Assembly (NCBI GenBank): GCA_963556495.2
Contig: OY747704.1
Coordinates: forward strand, 36,341,501 to 36,405,500
Length of the DNA stretch: 64,000 nucleotides
Direction of reading: 5' to 3'
From: Valencia hispanica
Lineage: Eukaryota > Chordata > Actinopteri > Cyprinodontiformes > Valenciidae
Position 1 is the stretch's first letter. Each line of letters begins with the position of its first letter. A program made the position numbers and the translations under genes. The notes under the pieces are model-generated. The model was not told where the DNA came from. It did not search any database and saw only the letters and a program-made list of their open reading frames with translations. This document shows positions 48,042 through 59,019 of the stretch, one piece after another.

Positions 48042-48483
48042 CCTTATGAGCTATATCTAGCTTTAGCTGAATGCTAAGTACTTAGATGCTGTAGATCAGG
48101 CTTCAGCTGTGTGTAGGCCACACACACAGAGCGTTACTACTAAAAAAGGTTTTTCCCATAAATTTATATGTATTCAAAAGTCCTGCAGGTCAGATCATAA
48201 GGGGGGAAAAAATAAAAATAAGCAGAAAAATGCTGAAAAATGCAAGCAGAAGGGAGAGCAAAGTAGCGAAGCAGCCGATTGCAGCGAAGCAGGAAGTAAC
48301 CTTAGTAAGCCATTTTTTAAAACTTTTGTGCTCTACTATAGAGAACAGTAACCATATCAAGTAAAACTAAAAACTAGAATCTTATGGCGCTGTGTCTTCT
48401 AATTACACATTTTTGGTACATATTTCTAGTCGTGTCATATTGGTATGCTTTAAGTTAACATAAAGTAGTTTTCTCTGCATTAA

Positions 48484-48963
48484 AGGAGCATGGGGCAGAA
48501 TGAAGAAACGAAACTCACAAGCGGCGCGGCCGCCGCTGCAAGTACCTGCAGCCAGCCGCACGGGAGCGCGCACAAACTCTTAACAAAAAAAACATACTAC
48601 AGTGACGTACTTCTTTTTCTTAGTGCCACTTTTAGTGGGCTGTGAGTCGTCCTTGGTTGTTTCCCAGTTGCAGAAGAATCCATTCTCACAATTGAATCAA
48701 TGGAGGTCTGCGACCATTTTTCTTCCTTTTTTAAAGCTGTCGAGAACGCACAAGCAGTGTCAATTGACGTCACACCCGTAGGACAGTGTGGGAAATTCGG
48801 GCCCCGAACTGCAGCACATTTTGCAGCACACAGCCAGTTTAAGAAAATGGAACGATACGTTGGTGGGCTCATTCTTTTTGGTTTATAACGCTTCATCACC
48901 CAACAGCATTAAAAAACTTGACATGCATGTTTATTTTATTGACAAATCCTGCCCCATGTTCCT
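48484..48963. mobile_element. MITE flanked by TTAA (piggyBac- or Kolobok-like)
   Basis: The ends AGGAGCATGGGGCAG and CTGCCCCATGTTCCT are inverted copies with one mismatch. TTAA flanks both ends (48480-48483 and 48964-48967). TTAA duplication is a mark of piggyBac and Kolobok transposons; the ends seen do not decide between them. The 480 bp include a GC-rich patch (GCGGCGCGGCCGCCGC at about 48520) and a 100-codon minus-strand frame (48597-48899) without recognised domain. Confidence 0.7.
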
Positions 48964-48995
48964 TTAATACTTGTACTACAAAAAAGCTTTAACTA

Positions 48996-50131
48996 CTTTG
49001 GGGCAAATAAAGTATTTGGCAGCCACCTATTGTGCAAGTTGTGGAAGATGAAATTTTATAATAGGTACACTTCAACTGTGAAAGACAGAATGTAAAAAAA
49101 AAAATCCAGGAAATCACATTGTATGATTTTTAAAGAATTGATTTGTATAATGGTGTAGAACATAAGTATGTGGCCAATAACAAAAGTTCACTTCAATCCT
49201 TTGTAAAGTAGCCTTGGTTGGGAATTACACATTTTGTAGGTTTGCACTGTGGCTGGTATCTTGGCCCATTGTTCCATGTGGATCTTCTCTAGAGGTGTGA
49301 TGTTCTGGGGCTGTCACTGGGCAACACGGACTTTCAACTCCACAAATTAGATCTAGATCTGTCAGGTTTCAGAGCTGTCGCTGAGCAACACAGTTTCAGC
49401 TCCCTCCAAAGGCTTTCTATTGGAATGAGGTCTGGAGACTGGCTAGGCCACTCCAGAACCTTGAAATGCATTTTACGAGCCACTCCTTCGTTGCCTGGGC
49501 GGTGTGTTTTGGATCATTGTCATGCTGGAAGAGCCAGCCACATTTAATTTTCAGTGCTCTCACTGATGGAAAGAGGTTTCTGCCCGAAATCCCAAAATGC
49601 GTGGCTCCATTCATGCTTTCCTTAATAAAGTATTCATTCCATTTTCTAATAATTGCTCCAACAGTTGATCTTATCTCACCAAGCAGTTTGCCTATTGTGG
49701 ATTGGCTCATCCCAGTCCTGAGCAGGTGTGCATTCTTGTCCCTGGTGTCCTTAGACAGCTCTCTGGTCATGGTCACGGTGGAGGTTGGAGTCTGACAGTT
49801 TGAAGGTGTGGACAGGTATCTTTTATACAGATAACGAGTTCAAACAGGTGCCATTATTACATGTAACGAGTAGAGGATAGAAGAACTTCTTAAAGAAGAA
49901 GTAACAGGTTTGTGAGCACCAGAATTCTTGCTTGGTTGTAGGTGCTAAATACTTATTTTCTGCACCATTATACAAATAAATTCTTTAAAAATCATACAAT
50001 GTAATTTTCTGGATTTTTCTTTTACATTCTGTCTGTCACAGTAGAAGTGTAACAATTACAGACCTGTCTCATCTTTTTAGGTGGGACAACCTGCACAAAC
50101 TGTGTCTGCCAAATACTTTTTTGCCCCACTG
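48996..50131 (-). mobile_element. Tc1-like transposon, internally deleted
   Basis: The right end reads (complement) CAGTGGGGCAAAAAAGTATT and the left end GGGGCAAATAAAGTATTTGG, inverted partners with further matching sequence inward (AAATCCAGGAAATCACATTG at 49106 and its complement at about 49995). TA lies at the left (48994-48995); the right TA is mutated to TG. The internal part holds a shortened transposase on the minus strand. Confidence 0.83.
49417..49776 (-). pseudogene. Tc1-like transposase, N- and C-terminal parts fused by deletion
   Basis: A 119-codon open frame starts MTMTRELSKDTRDK and includes the first helix-turn-helix (GMSQSTIGKLLGEIRSTVGAIIRKW). It passes through SMNGATHFGISGRN and then goes to [22 protein letters not shown], which holds the second catalytic Asp region, without the second DNA-binding motif or the first catalytic Asp. 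It runs out before the third acidic residue, where SLQTSF replaces the expected SPDLxPIE pattern by frameshift. The product might still bind DNA but cannot catalyse. Confidence 0.8.
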
Positions 50132-50690
50132 TGCATCATGGTCTGGGCACAAGATTTCTGAGAATTTTGTATCTATGGTATGCACACAAAAACCCTAGAG
50201 GTCTTGTCTCCATGCCATGGCACTGGCGGCCTATCCTCAGGGTCCTGTGGCTGGGTTTTCCGGTGAACTAGCGTCTTCTGGCGCATTATGTGAATGCTTA
50301 ATCAGGTGGGATCTGGCCAGTTTGGAAACTTGGGTAAATGAAGCATTGATGCTAAGAATGCAATGTTGGAACGCTTCAGATGGTGAGATCACAGGGATGT
50401 ACTCCTGCAAGTCAATGAGTCAATTTAATTGGCTGGGTTTCCCAGACAACTTTTCTTTTACCAATTAGCATTATAAAACCTTTTTAAGAAAGACAACACA
50501 ACAAGTAGCCTAGTTGCGCGCCTACGCATGTCTCTCCTGCTCAAACAAAGTGTTTGCAAGTGGATAGAGTATTAAGTGTTAATTAAGTATTAATTTTTGT
50601 TTTAAGTGTGTGTGTGCCATCAGGTGTATCCAAGTACTTATCAAGCCCATTAGCGCAAATATACCCCCATGAATATTGGCACACACGTGA
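50132..50690. other. Spacer between Tc1 and Myb-like gene
   Basis: No gene was recognised. The left end of the Harbinger-like element is expected here but no inverted partner of its right end was found. Confidence 0.4.
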
Positions 50691-50692
50691 TA

Positions 50693-51477
50693 ATGGATGA
50701 AACTGGCAACAAAAAGAGGAAGCGGGCAGCGTCATATACCGCGGAGGAGATGGGCGTCCTAGTGGACGAGGTGTGGCAGCACCATGAGGTTTTATTTGGA
50801 GGAACAAAAGGGAAAAAAAGATCACGGTGAAGAACCGTGTATGGCAGGCTATAGCGGAGAAGATGTCCCCCTCCAACCCATGTGGCCTGCATGACTGGGG
50901 TGCTGTCAGAAAGAAGTGGCAGGAGTTTCAGAGCCAGACCAAAAAGAAGAATGCCAAGGTGAGAAGGGAAGCCATGGGCACGGGTGGTGGAGCACCGGGT
51001 GGGACGACCCTCACTCCCGATGAAGAGAAAGTCCTCTCCATCATAGGGAAGACGGCCTCTGAAGGCATCACAAGGGGCATCGACGTTGAGGGGGACGAGA
51101 GCCTCTCAGAAAGTGAGAGGCTTAACCAGGCGGACTGCAATAACCACCTGCACCTGCAGTGAGACGCTGGTGCGCCTGCAGAGGGAGAAGCTGGTGGTGC
51201 TGCGGGGAATAGAGAACCAGCTCCTGAGACAAACTGCTCTCCAGGAAGAGATGGTCCGGATGAAGCAGGAAAGGTTGGAGCTGCACAGGAGACAGATGGC
51301 GCTGTCCTAGGCACAGTTCAACCGTCCCTCCATCTCCGTTCCAATCATCCTTCCCCAGGATTCAGGTACGGGACAGTTCTATTTTGTTTTATTAGCATTA
51401 CGCAATGTATCCCATTCAATTTCATTAATCAATCCCCCTTCATTGCAGGTGGTGCAGACGCCCAGGCGGCCCAGTGA
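50693..51477 (+). pseudogene. Myb/SANT-like (NAIF1-like) protein gene of a Harbinger element, with one intron
   Basis: The start ATG at 50693 opens MDETGNKKRKRAASYTAEEM, the first helix of a Myb/SANT trihelix; VLVDEVWQHHEVLFGG and, in the next frame, NRVWQAIAEKMSPSN and WGAVRKKWQEFQSQTKKK complete it. Such proteins are the second gene of PIF/Harbinger transposons and bind the element ends. One extra A in an A-run (about 50813-50819) and a second shift near 51120-51160 break the frame. The C-terminal part is a coiled coil (LQREKLVVLRGIENQLLRQTALQEEMVRMKQERLE in pieces). TAG at 51308 is in frame, and beyond it the frame stays open to a GT-AG intron at 51366-51448 and a short last exon ending at TGA 51475-51477. 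The frame fits across the splice. Confidence 0.72.
51366..51448 (+). other. Predicted intron in the Myb-like gene
   Basis: GTACGG at the left and a pyrimidine-rich stretch ending in CATTGCAG at the right. Removing these 83 bases keeps the upstream coding frame open for nine more codons to a stop. The evidence is splice-site form plus frame only; no transcript can be checked here. Confidence 0.5.
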
Positions 51478-51504
51478 AGCCGGAGACGCCACCCCTCCTC
51501 CCCC

Positions 51505-52208
51505 TTTCATGTTTTGGTATTGAGGACCCAAATGCAGTACGGTTCAAACAAAATGATTTAATGAAAACAAGGAACAAGGAACTTACAGAACTCTGGAGGG
51601 TAAAAGGCAGCAAACGGGGAAACAGGAAACAGACGGGCAACAGGGAAGACGGGAACCAGGCAGGGAAATACGACGACGAACCAGCGAGTTGTGACTGAGT
51701 GAGAACCGAATATATACTGAGGGGAGAGTGAGGAAGTGAACAGAGAAGGAGCAGGAGACCAATTAGTGAAAGCAGATGCAGGTGAGGGCAATGAGTGAAA
51801 CTGGGTAAGGAGCAGAGTGGCAGGGAGACAAGAAAGGTTAGGAAAACAGAAAACTCTTAAGAAACTAGAAACTATCTAAAGATTAGACTAAGGAGAACTC
51901 TAAGGGAAACTTAAGGAAACACTGGAGAACAGAAGGAAGAATTAAATAAAGAGATAAACTAAGGAAATACAAATGAGAAGGTGGACATAGACAGAGGTGA
52001 ATACTAAAGAGGAATTAAATATAACAAAACTAAATGGGACTAATAAAGGATAATTATTAATAGGAACTTGGGAAAATAAAGAGATTAACACAGACAAGGG
52101 CAACCAAACACAAGACCACCAGAGGGAGACAAAGAATAACTTAAACATGATAATAGAACTAAATGAGGAAAATAACTAACAAAACCCAAACACCCAGGAA
52201 CCATGACA
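51505..52208 (-). repeat. LTR-like dispersed repeat (possible solo LTR) inside the Harbinger remnant
   Basis: On the minus strand the 704 bp start TGTCATGGTTCCTGGGTG and end ACCAAAACATGA followed by AA. A TATATA box (51711-51716) lies in the second half, and an ATTAAA polyadenylation-like signal (51557-51562) follows it, the order expected of U3-R-U5. CCCCC stands on both sides (51500-51504, 52209-52213), a possible 5-bp target duplication. The end phrase CTGCATTTGGGTCCTCA is one I recall as common in fish genomes. The ends also look weakly inverted, so a DNA transposon is an alternative. Confidence 0.45.
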
Positions 52209-52224
52209 CCCCCATTATGCTTTC

Positions 52225-52230
52225 AATAAA
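52225..52230 (+). terminator. Polyadenylation signal for the Myb-like gene
   Basis: AATAAA in TTTCAATAAACTTTGG, on the strand of the Myb-like gene and downstream of the inserted repeat. Before that insertion it would have been about 50 bases after the stop codon. Confidence 0.45.
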
Positions 52231-52441
52231 CTTTGGTTTCCTTTTTAACCATGTATTGTGTGTATCATTTTGCATTGAAATGAGTATTAAACCTAGCAAC
52301 AAAAAGTCCGAGGCAATTTGTAATTTGAAGTAATTTTTCTAAGCATAAGTTCATGACGTGTGCGTGTAATGTGCGCCCTGACGCACGTGCTTATCACTGC
52401 ATCCTCACTACAGCACAGCATGTTTTGCCGGTAATTGCAGC

Positions 52442-52485
52442 CATGGTTTCTCACACACGCGGACTTTGGCAACGCCTTTATATAG
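52442..52485 (-). promoter_or_regulatory. Orphan TATA promoter with nearby ATG, facing the Myb-like gene
   Basis: On the minus strand TATATAAA (52484-52477) is followed 33 bases later by AACCATGGC, a good translation-start context (ATG 52444-52442). The frame ends after 16 codons (MAAITGKTCCAVVRMQ). Its place and direction fit the promoter of a Harbinger transposase gene whose body has been deleted; this is inference. Confidence 0.4.
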
Positions 52486-52759
52486 AGTAGCAGGTGAAGC
52501 CTCTCTGGATTAGGTTCAGCTGAGTTCAATTACATCGGTTTCCTTGATATCTGTGAAATGCCACAGGGTGGTTGATGTTTTTTATGTTTAAACTCATATG
52601 CAGATGTGTGGAAAACGTGTACTTCAATAATATATATTTTTTCCTTCTCTACTATTAGCCTATGTTTCTTGCGCCAGTGCTCCACAGCTATGAGTGCATT
52701 TCAACATTAAACATTGTATTATTATTTCAAAAAGTGGAGGATATAAATTTCCCTGACGC

Positions 52760-53008
52760 AGCTTGATCACTGTAGCCTAGAAATCTAGACGCCCCTGGTG
52801 GCAGGCTATGATCACTGAGCATTTGATCGCTCAGAAGGCTGTTAAGAGTGGGTCAGATCGATCTTACGTTTCCTTCTTAGTGAAAGATCTTCTTAAGCTA
52901 AGAGCGACTCTGGGAAACTCGTTCTTCTTTCACAGCGTTCTTAAGAGCGCTCCAAAGAAGATCTTAGCGCTAAGAGCTTCTTTACTCATTTGGGAAACGC
53001 GGCCATTG
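52760..53008. repeat. Harbinger-like terminal region
   Basis: The end reads TTTGGGAAACGCGGCC at 52990-53007, whose complement GGCCGCGTTTCCCAAA has the form of Harbinger/ISL2EU-type ends seen in fish. Further GGGAAACTCG (52913) and paired CTTAAG/AGCGCT motifs give the region many short palindromes. TAGAAATCTAGACGC at about 52788 is another phrase I associate with such elements. No partner end was found on the left. Confidence 0.45.
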
Positions 53009-56000
53009 TATGCATTTGTGTTTATTGGGATCAAGCTGACCCCAGGGTGTTTTAAGAAATTTCAAAGTTTGACATTGCCACAGACTGAAACAATTATATT
53101 GAAGAGTACACTAAAATACAGTTTTCATACAAATTAAAACATGGGACTGTAAGCTTAAGCATATGTGCTAGCTCCGTTCATTTACCTAGCCACCCATCTT
53201 GTAAGATCCTATGTTGTGGTTAATAACACTGAAGCTAAGATGTGATTGAAAATTATGCCACATACGAACAAATGAGAAAAATAGATTCATATCTATCTTT
53301 TTGTCCTAGTTAGAGTTATCACTGGTATGTCTTTATGTTTAATGACTAATTACAAAATTAAAGATAGTTGTGAGACTTTTGAAGACTGGTCTTCAGTTGT
53401 AGAGTAGACTCATAGACAAAAACATTTTTTGGGGAAGAAATAAAAAAAGAAAATAAATGCACCTCTAGTGCCATACTAATCTGTAATTTTGCCTTCTTCG
53501 CTAAAATTATGTGGGTGAATATTTGTCTTAATTTTCTTATACAAATGAACATTATAAGTGTTTACCAGACCGCAAACCACAGAATGACCACAAATTAGCA
53601 GCAAATTATTCTGTTGCAATGTGTTAATATGAATCTTTGCTGAATGGAGTTTAATTAAGCAAAGAAAATGTCCTGACAAAAAGAGTTAAAGCAATACTCT
53701 AACTTTTGAAGATCTATGCTACAAACCCCATTAAATTTCATTAATATACATGCACTTTTTAATGAAAATTAATCAAATAGACCTAGTAATCTAAAAGGCC
53801 TGCAAAAATATGTGGAAGAAAAAATCATCCTTTGTTTGTTTGTTTTTCAGATTCATTTTAATAAAATATTGTGTATTCACCACAGCAAGTCCCAAATAAT
53901 TTGCAGGGTGGAGAGGTTCCTGTTGGAAATAAAGGAAAAAAATGGTTCCATATCATACAGCTGGACCAGATCTTCTACCAGGGGTGCACAGATTGCCACC
54001 TTTGAGGTCAGCATTACTAGAGACCCTGCCTTTGCCCGGCATCAGTACGCAAGGAGACAGCAACATATGTTGGACCATTCAGTTTCCACAGCACAGTTTG
54101 CAAACCTTTAATTTACTAGAGTAACAACAACCTTTTAAACTGAAGCGCTTGATGTGACAAGTAAAAAAAGCACACAGAGTGTTCAGTACTCCGCAAAGCA
54201 TCTCATTACCCCACCCCCCCAGATTGCAATTCGTGTCATAATTTGCCATAAATGTAATCATTTATGGCATATTTCAAATATTTCCTGAAAGTTTAATCCA
54301 AATCTGTCCATAACTTTTTGAATAGTTTTGCTAAAAGACAGACAGACAGATATAAATATTCTGTCAAAGTAAAACTGTTTTAGTGTTGCAGTTCCCCTGT
54401 TCTACCACTACCCTACCACTACTGTTTTAGCCATGGTCAGAGCTGTTCTTATAATTAGGAACATTTTTACGCACAAGTACAAAATGGTAAATACCACACA
54501 ATGCATAAAATTGTTCCTAGGCAGGTTAGGCTCACCTGCCTTGATTGCATGTCACTGGTTTGTTCATATTATTATGAAAAGGCATAGCAAATTTATTAAT
54601 GAAGACACTGCTCTAGTGATATCTCTGTTCTCTGGTGCTCAAAACAACTCTAAATGCCTTGCTGCTATTTTGAGTTTGGTGGGTTTTTTCATCTAATTAA
54701 AAAATAAAAAAGAAATCTTCTCATAATAATAATAATAATTGTATTTTAAAAAGAATACATTAAAACATAGACAGATCTAATTAATAGATATTAAAATGCA
54801 GCAAAGTTTTATAAATTTAGCAAAATTTGATTTTAATGGTTAACTAATTATGCTTCACATTATTTGGTGCAAAAATGAAAAAAAAATCCATCATGCCTGA
54901 CTGTAAAGACTTTTTATTCCCCCTACAGTTTAAAAGTAATTAATGTCAGCAGAACACAACTCTTAAACTTGTTAGTATATAATACCCCCCCCCCCCCCCC
55001 CAACACACACACCCACACATACACAAATAAGCAGTTTTGCACAACCACCTGGAAAAAGTTCCTACTTACAGTCAAACATGCAGATAGTTACTTCCAGTTC
55101 GTCACTGTGCAGCAATGTGTGTAAAAGTTTTTGTTTTTAATTAAAACTCTTGTGCTTTGTCTGATAAGACACACAGTCGTGAATAGTTTGCGCACTGTTT
55201 AGATTCAGTTCATGTATTACTTGCTACAAGTAGGTAAGAACATATGGAGTGGGATGGAAGAAGCTGATGGTTGTAGAGAAATGGGGAAAAAACCACAACG
55301 CTGACAAATTCAAATGATACGGATGGACAAAGACGACATTTATCAACAAACCAGAGAATGCAAACTTGCACAAATTGCTGTAAAAACGGGCCTGGATTTA
55401 CTGCTGGAAAGTAAAAAATTTGTGATGGGGCAACACTTCACATAATATGACAAGATTGCAAATTATATGCTTAACTTTTTTCATGCACTTTGCTAAGTCT
55501 TTGTTACATGTTGACTATGAGGGTTAAACTTCCAGTTTTTGATAATATTGCATCATGAAAGTTGAATTATACAAAGCGCTTAAACAAGAATTTTTATTTC
55601 AGGGTCAGAAATGTATTTATTTTCACTTTTTTCCTCCAGCAGGATTTGTTTAAAATTCTTGATTATATTGCTTTTCTGTTTGAGTGGTTGGTAATAATGC
55701 TTTTCTATTTTTCACATCATATTTGTTTTATTATTTAAAAAAGAAACCTATTGGTCTTTTGATCTTATTCAGTCACAGTTTTATTGAGTCCTCTCTTGTA
55801 AACTGGACTTACTATTCACATTCCTTCCCTATCAGTTTTTTATGCCATTCTTCAGAATGTGTCATTGATCTGATCTTGTCTTCTAAAACTAATGTCAGTT
55901 TTTATTTCAGTTCAATAGTGAGCTTTAGCCATCACTTAGGTATTAAACACTAAGCGAAAAGAATTACTGTGGCCTTTGAAAGGCTTGGATTTCTACAGGA

Positions 56001-56610
56001 CTGTCTTAAATATGAATGGGTGGAGGGTTTCACCAACCTATTACACGCCCACATGAAAAGGTCAGAACCAGAGGATCACCCGCACGAACAACTGCTCCTA
56101 TGTTCTCATATACCTGATAAATTGTAGGTCTAAGCTGTCTGACATGCTTTTTAGTAAAGAAAGAAAATATGACAGACTCTTCCACATCATTCCAACACAC
56201 CAGCTGCTTGTGCTTCACATACTTATAGTATTTCTTTTTTTCCTTGAAAGTATTTCTACTTCAACAACAGAGACAGAGGATATAACACCTGTTTCTGTCT
56301 GTATTAGCAGGTTCAGATAAATAGGTTTTCACAGCTCGTTTTTTTGACAGAGAAGTAGGGTTTTTCACTCAAGCATGTTTATTTCACACTCTTGTGTAGC
56401 ACACCTGTTACTGACTCTGCTTCAGTTTAAGCAGAAGACGGCAGCAGTGAAAGTTTTTTCAGCAGGAGAGATGTTTGCTGTTGACAGTCGCATAATCGAC
56501 GTCCATGTATTATTTGAAGGTGCAGTATGATTTATGAGTGACACTGCAAAGAGAGGTGAGTCATTTCTGGGTGTGCTCAGCCCTTTCACAACAGTAGAGC
56601 TACATGCAAT
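53009..56610. other. AT-rich DNA without a recognised gene
   Basis: No domain was recognised over 3.6 kb. A 99-codon frame at 53812-54111, preceded by a pyrimidine tract and CAG, is more GC-rich than its surroundings but has no known motif. Around 54240-54350 a phrase ending AAAAGACAGACAGACAGAT resembles a common fish repeat tail. A run of 17 C (54985-55001) is followed by CA repeats. Confidence 0.45.
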
Positions 56611-56611
56611 G

Positions 56612-57400
56612 CTGGTAAAAAAAAGTTTACATACACTAATCATATTATCAGTAATTTAGGGCTTTTCCAGTTGTTTTTGAACTGTTGTTTTTTTTTTTGG
56701 AATGATTGCGCAATGAACTTTGCGCAATGAACTTTCCTATTGATTTTCAACAATTACAGGTGGGTGCACAAGGGTGGATGGATGGATGGATGGATGGATG
56801 GATGGTCATTTGGACAAATGTTCCTTAGCAAGTTGCAGAGAACTACACACTTTTTTGTTGCCATGTTTGAATCTTCTTTTATCGAACTGGTAGAGTTCTT
56901 TTTAAATGGTTGGTTTCCTGGCATAGACCTGGCTTTTAAGCTTATTTGATAGTGTTCATTAAGATTGAGATTGTTGGCACTCCAGTAGGCTAGTGTCGAA
57001 TGTATTTTTTTCCATTCCAAAAGTAGTTATTACGTGCTTTGGATCACTGTTGTGATGAAACACTCACAATTCAAATTATTCAGCTGTTGATTTGATGGGG
57101 AGTTGAAGAATTAGGAGTCAGACATTCTTAGGGAAGATGCAGCAAAGGACTTTGCATACATAGATAAATAATACCACCATTGTCTGGATAGGTTTCAACA
57201 TCAAAAATGTCTCTTTTGCATATTGCTTTCTGGTTAATGGAGAACTGGTTTTCATGACAGAATTCCAGAAAGTTGCAAAAAGCCTCATAGACCACTAAAG
57301 CGTTTTCAAAGTCAACTCATGAATGGTCCCAGAGTGTAGGCAACCAATTTGACCTTACCATGCTTCATGTATTTTTAGGACCGAGCAGCTTGCAGCTGCA
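56612..57400 (-). repeat. Old Tc1-like relic
   Basis: At the left is AAAAAGTTTACATACACTAA, the form of a Tc1-like terminal repeat. At 57030-57065 the minus strand encodes VFHHNSDPKHVIT, matching the conserved FQxDNDPKHT block around the second catalytic Asp of Tc1 transposases. Stops are frequent and the right end is not seen. It contains a (GGAT)n run at 56776-56805 and a 15-bp tandem duplication (TGCGCAATGAACTTT) near 56706-56735. Confidence 0.55.
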
Positions 57401-57443
57401 AGGGACTATTGTAATTCTTCTTATTATTCTAGATGTTACTTTA

Positions 57444-59017
57444 CAGGTCCTTCTCAAAAAATTAGCATATTGTGATAAAGTTCATTATTTTCCATAATGT
57501 AATGATAAAAATTTAACTTTCATATATTTTAGATTCATTGCACACCAACTGAAATATTTCAGGTCTTTTATTGTTTTAAAACGGATGATTTTGGCATACA
57601 GCTCATGAAAACCCCAAATTCCTATCTAAATAAAATTAGCATATTTCATCCGACCAATAAAAGCAAAGTGTTTTTAATACAAGAAAAGTCAACCTTCAAA
57701 TAATTATGTTCAGTTATGCACTCAATACTTGGTCGGGAATCCTTTTGCAGAAATTACTGCTTCAATGCGGCATGGCATGGAGGCAATCAGCCTGTGGCAC
57801 TGCTGAGGTGTTATGGAGGCCCAGGATGCTTCGATAGCGGCCTCAAGCTCATCCAGAGTGTTGGGTCTTGCGTCTCTCAACTTCCTCTTCACAATATCCC
57901 ACAGATTCTCTATGGGTTTCAGGTCAGGAGAGTTGGCAGGCCAATTGAGCACAGTAATACCATGGTCAGTAAACCATTTACCAGTGGTTTTGGCACTGTG
58001 AGCAGGTGCCAGGTCGTGCTGAAAAATGAAATCTTCATCTCCATAAAGCTTTTCAGCAGATGGAAGCATGAAGTGCTCCAAAATCTCCTGATAGCTAGCT
58101 GCATTGACCCTGCCCTTGATAAAACACAGTGGACCAACACCAACAGCTGACATGGCACCCCAGACCATCACTGACTGTGGGTACTTGACACTGGACTTCA
58201 GGCATATTGGCATTTCCTTCCCCCAAGTCTTCCTCCAGACTCTGGCACCTTGATTTCCGAATGACATGCAAGTACTTTGGACCACTGAGCAACAGTCCAG
58301 TGCTGCTTCTCTGTAGCCCAGGTCAGGCGCTTCTGCCGCTGTTTCTGGTTCAAAAGTGGCTTGACCTGGGGAATGCGGCACCTGTAGCCCATTTCCTGCA
58401 CACGCCTGTGCACGGTGGCTCTGGATGTTTCTACTCCAGACTCAGTCCACTGCTTCCGCAGGTCCCCCAAGGTCTGGAATCGGTCCTTCTCCACAATCTT
58501 CCTCAGGGTCCGGTCACCTCATCTCGTTGTGCAGCGTTTTCTGCCACACTTTTTCCTTCCCACTGAGGTGCCTTGATACAGCACTCTGGGAACAGCCTAT
58601 TCGTTCAGAAATGTCTTTCTGTGTCTTACCCTCTTGCTTGAGGGTGTCAATGATGGCCTTCTGGGCAGCAGTCAGGTCGGCAGTCTTACCCATGATTGCG
58701 GTTTTGAGTAATGAACCAGGCTAGGAGTTTTTAAAAGCCTCAGGAATCTTTTGCAGGTGTTTAGAGTTAATTAGTTGATTCAGATGATTAGGTTAATAGC
58801 TCGTTTAGAGAACCTTTTCATGATATGCTAATTTTTTGAGATAGGAATTTTGGGTTTTCATGAGCTGTATGCCAAAATCATCAGTTTAGAACAAGACCTG
58901 AAATATTTCAGTTGGTGTGCAATGAATCTAAAATATATGAAAGTTACATTTTTATCATTACATTATGGAAAATAATGAACTTTATCACAATATGCTAATT
59001 TTTTTTAGAAGGACCTG
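57444..59017 (-). mobile_element. Tc1-like transposon with about 205-bp inverted repeats
   Basis: TA flanks both ends (57442-57443 and 59018-59019). The left end CAGGTCCTTCTCAAAAAATT and the complement of the right end CAGGTCCTTCTAAAAAAAAT match and stay nearly identical for about 205 bases. The total of 1574 bp fits a complete Tc1 element. The transposase, on the minus strand, is broken in two places. Confidence 0.93.
57722..58693 (-). pseudogene. Tc1-like transposase, well preserved but frameshifted
   Basis: ATG at 58693-58691 starts MGKTADLTAAQKAIIDTLKQ; a helix-turn-helix follows (KTQKDISERIGCSQSAVSRH). A stop and frameshift occur near 58515. The next frame has DLRKQWTESGVETSRATVHR and KPLLNQKQRQKRLTWA up to WTVAQWSKVL. 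Then a small deletion removes the expected SDES motif with the first catalytic Asp and shifts frame again. The last frame is long and clean: VWGAMSAVGVGPLCFIKG, FIFQHDLAPAHSAK (second Asp) and NSPDLKPIENLW (third residue, Glu), ending KGFPTKY. Two of three catalytic residues remain. Confidence 0.9.
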
Positions 59018-59019
59018 TA

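Larger units (their letters stand above)
43765..48320 (-). mobile_element. L2/CR1-type LINE (copy 3), minus strand, inactive
   Basis: Read on the minus strand it has a 5' UTR (about 48320-48042), ORF1 (46986-48041), ORF2 (46254 down to about 44000, with a deletion) and a 3' end with a (CTTGC)n-like tail seen on the plus strand as AAGGCAAGGCAAGGCAAG at 43765-43782. It differs in sequence and tail from copy 2, so it belongs to another subfamily. The 5' boundary is approximate; no target duplication was found. Confidence 0.82.

Noticed and set aside
56030..56218. 62-codon minus-strand ORF that reads like part of a protein
   Set aside because: No known family recognised and no splice support; not enough to call an exon.
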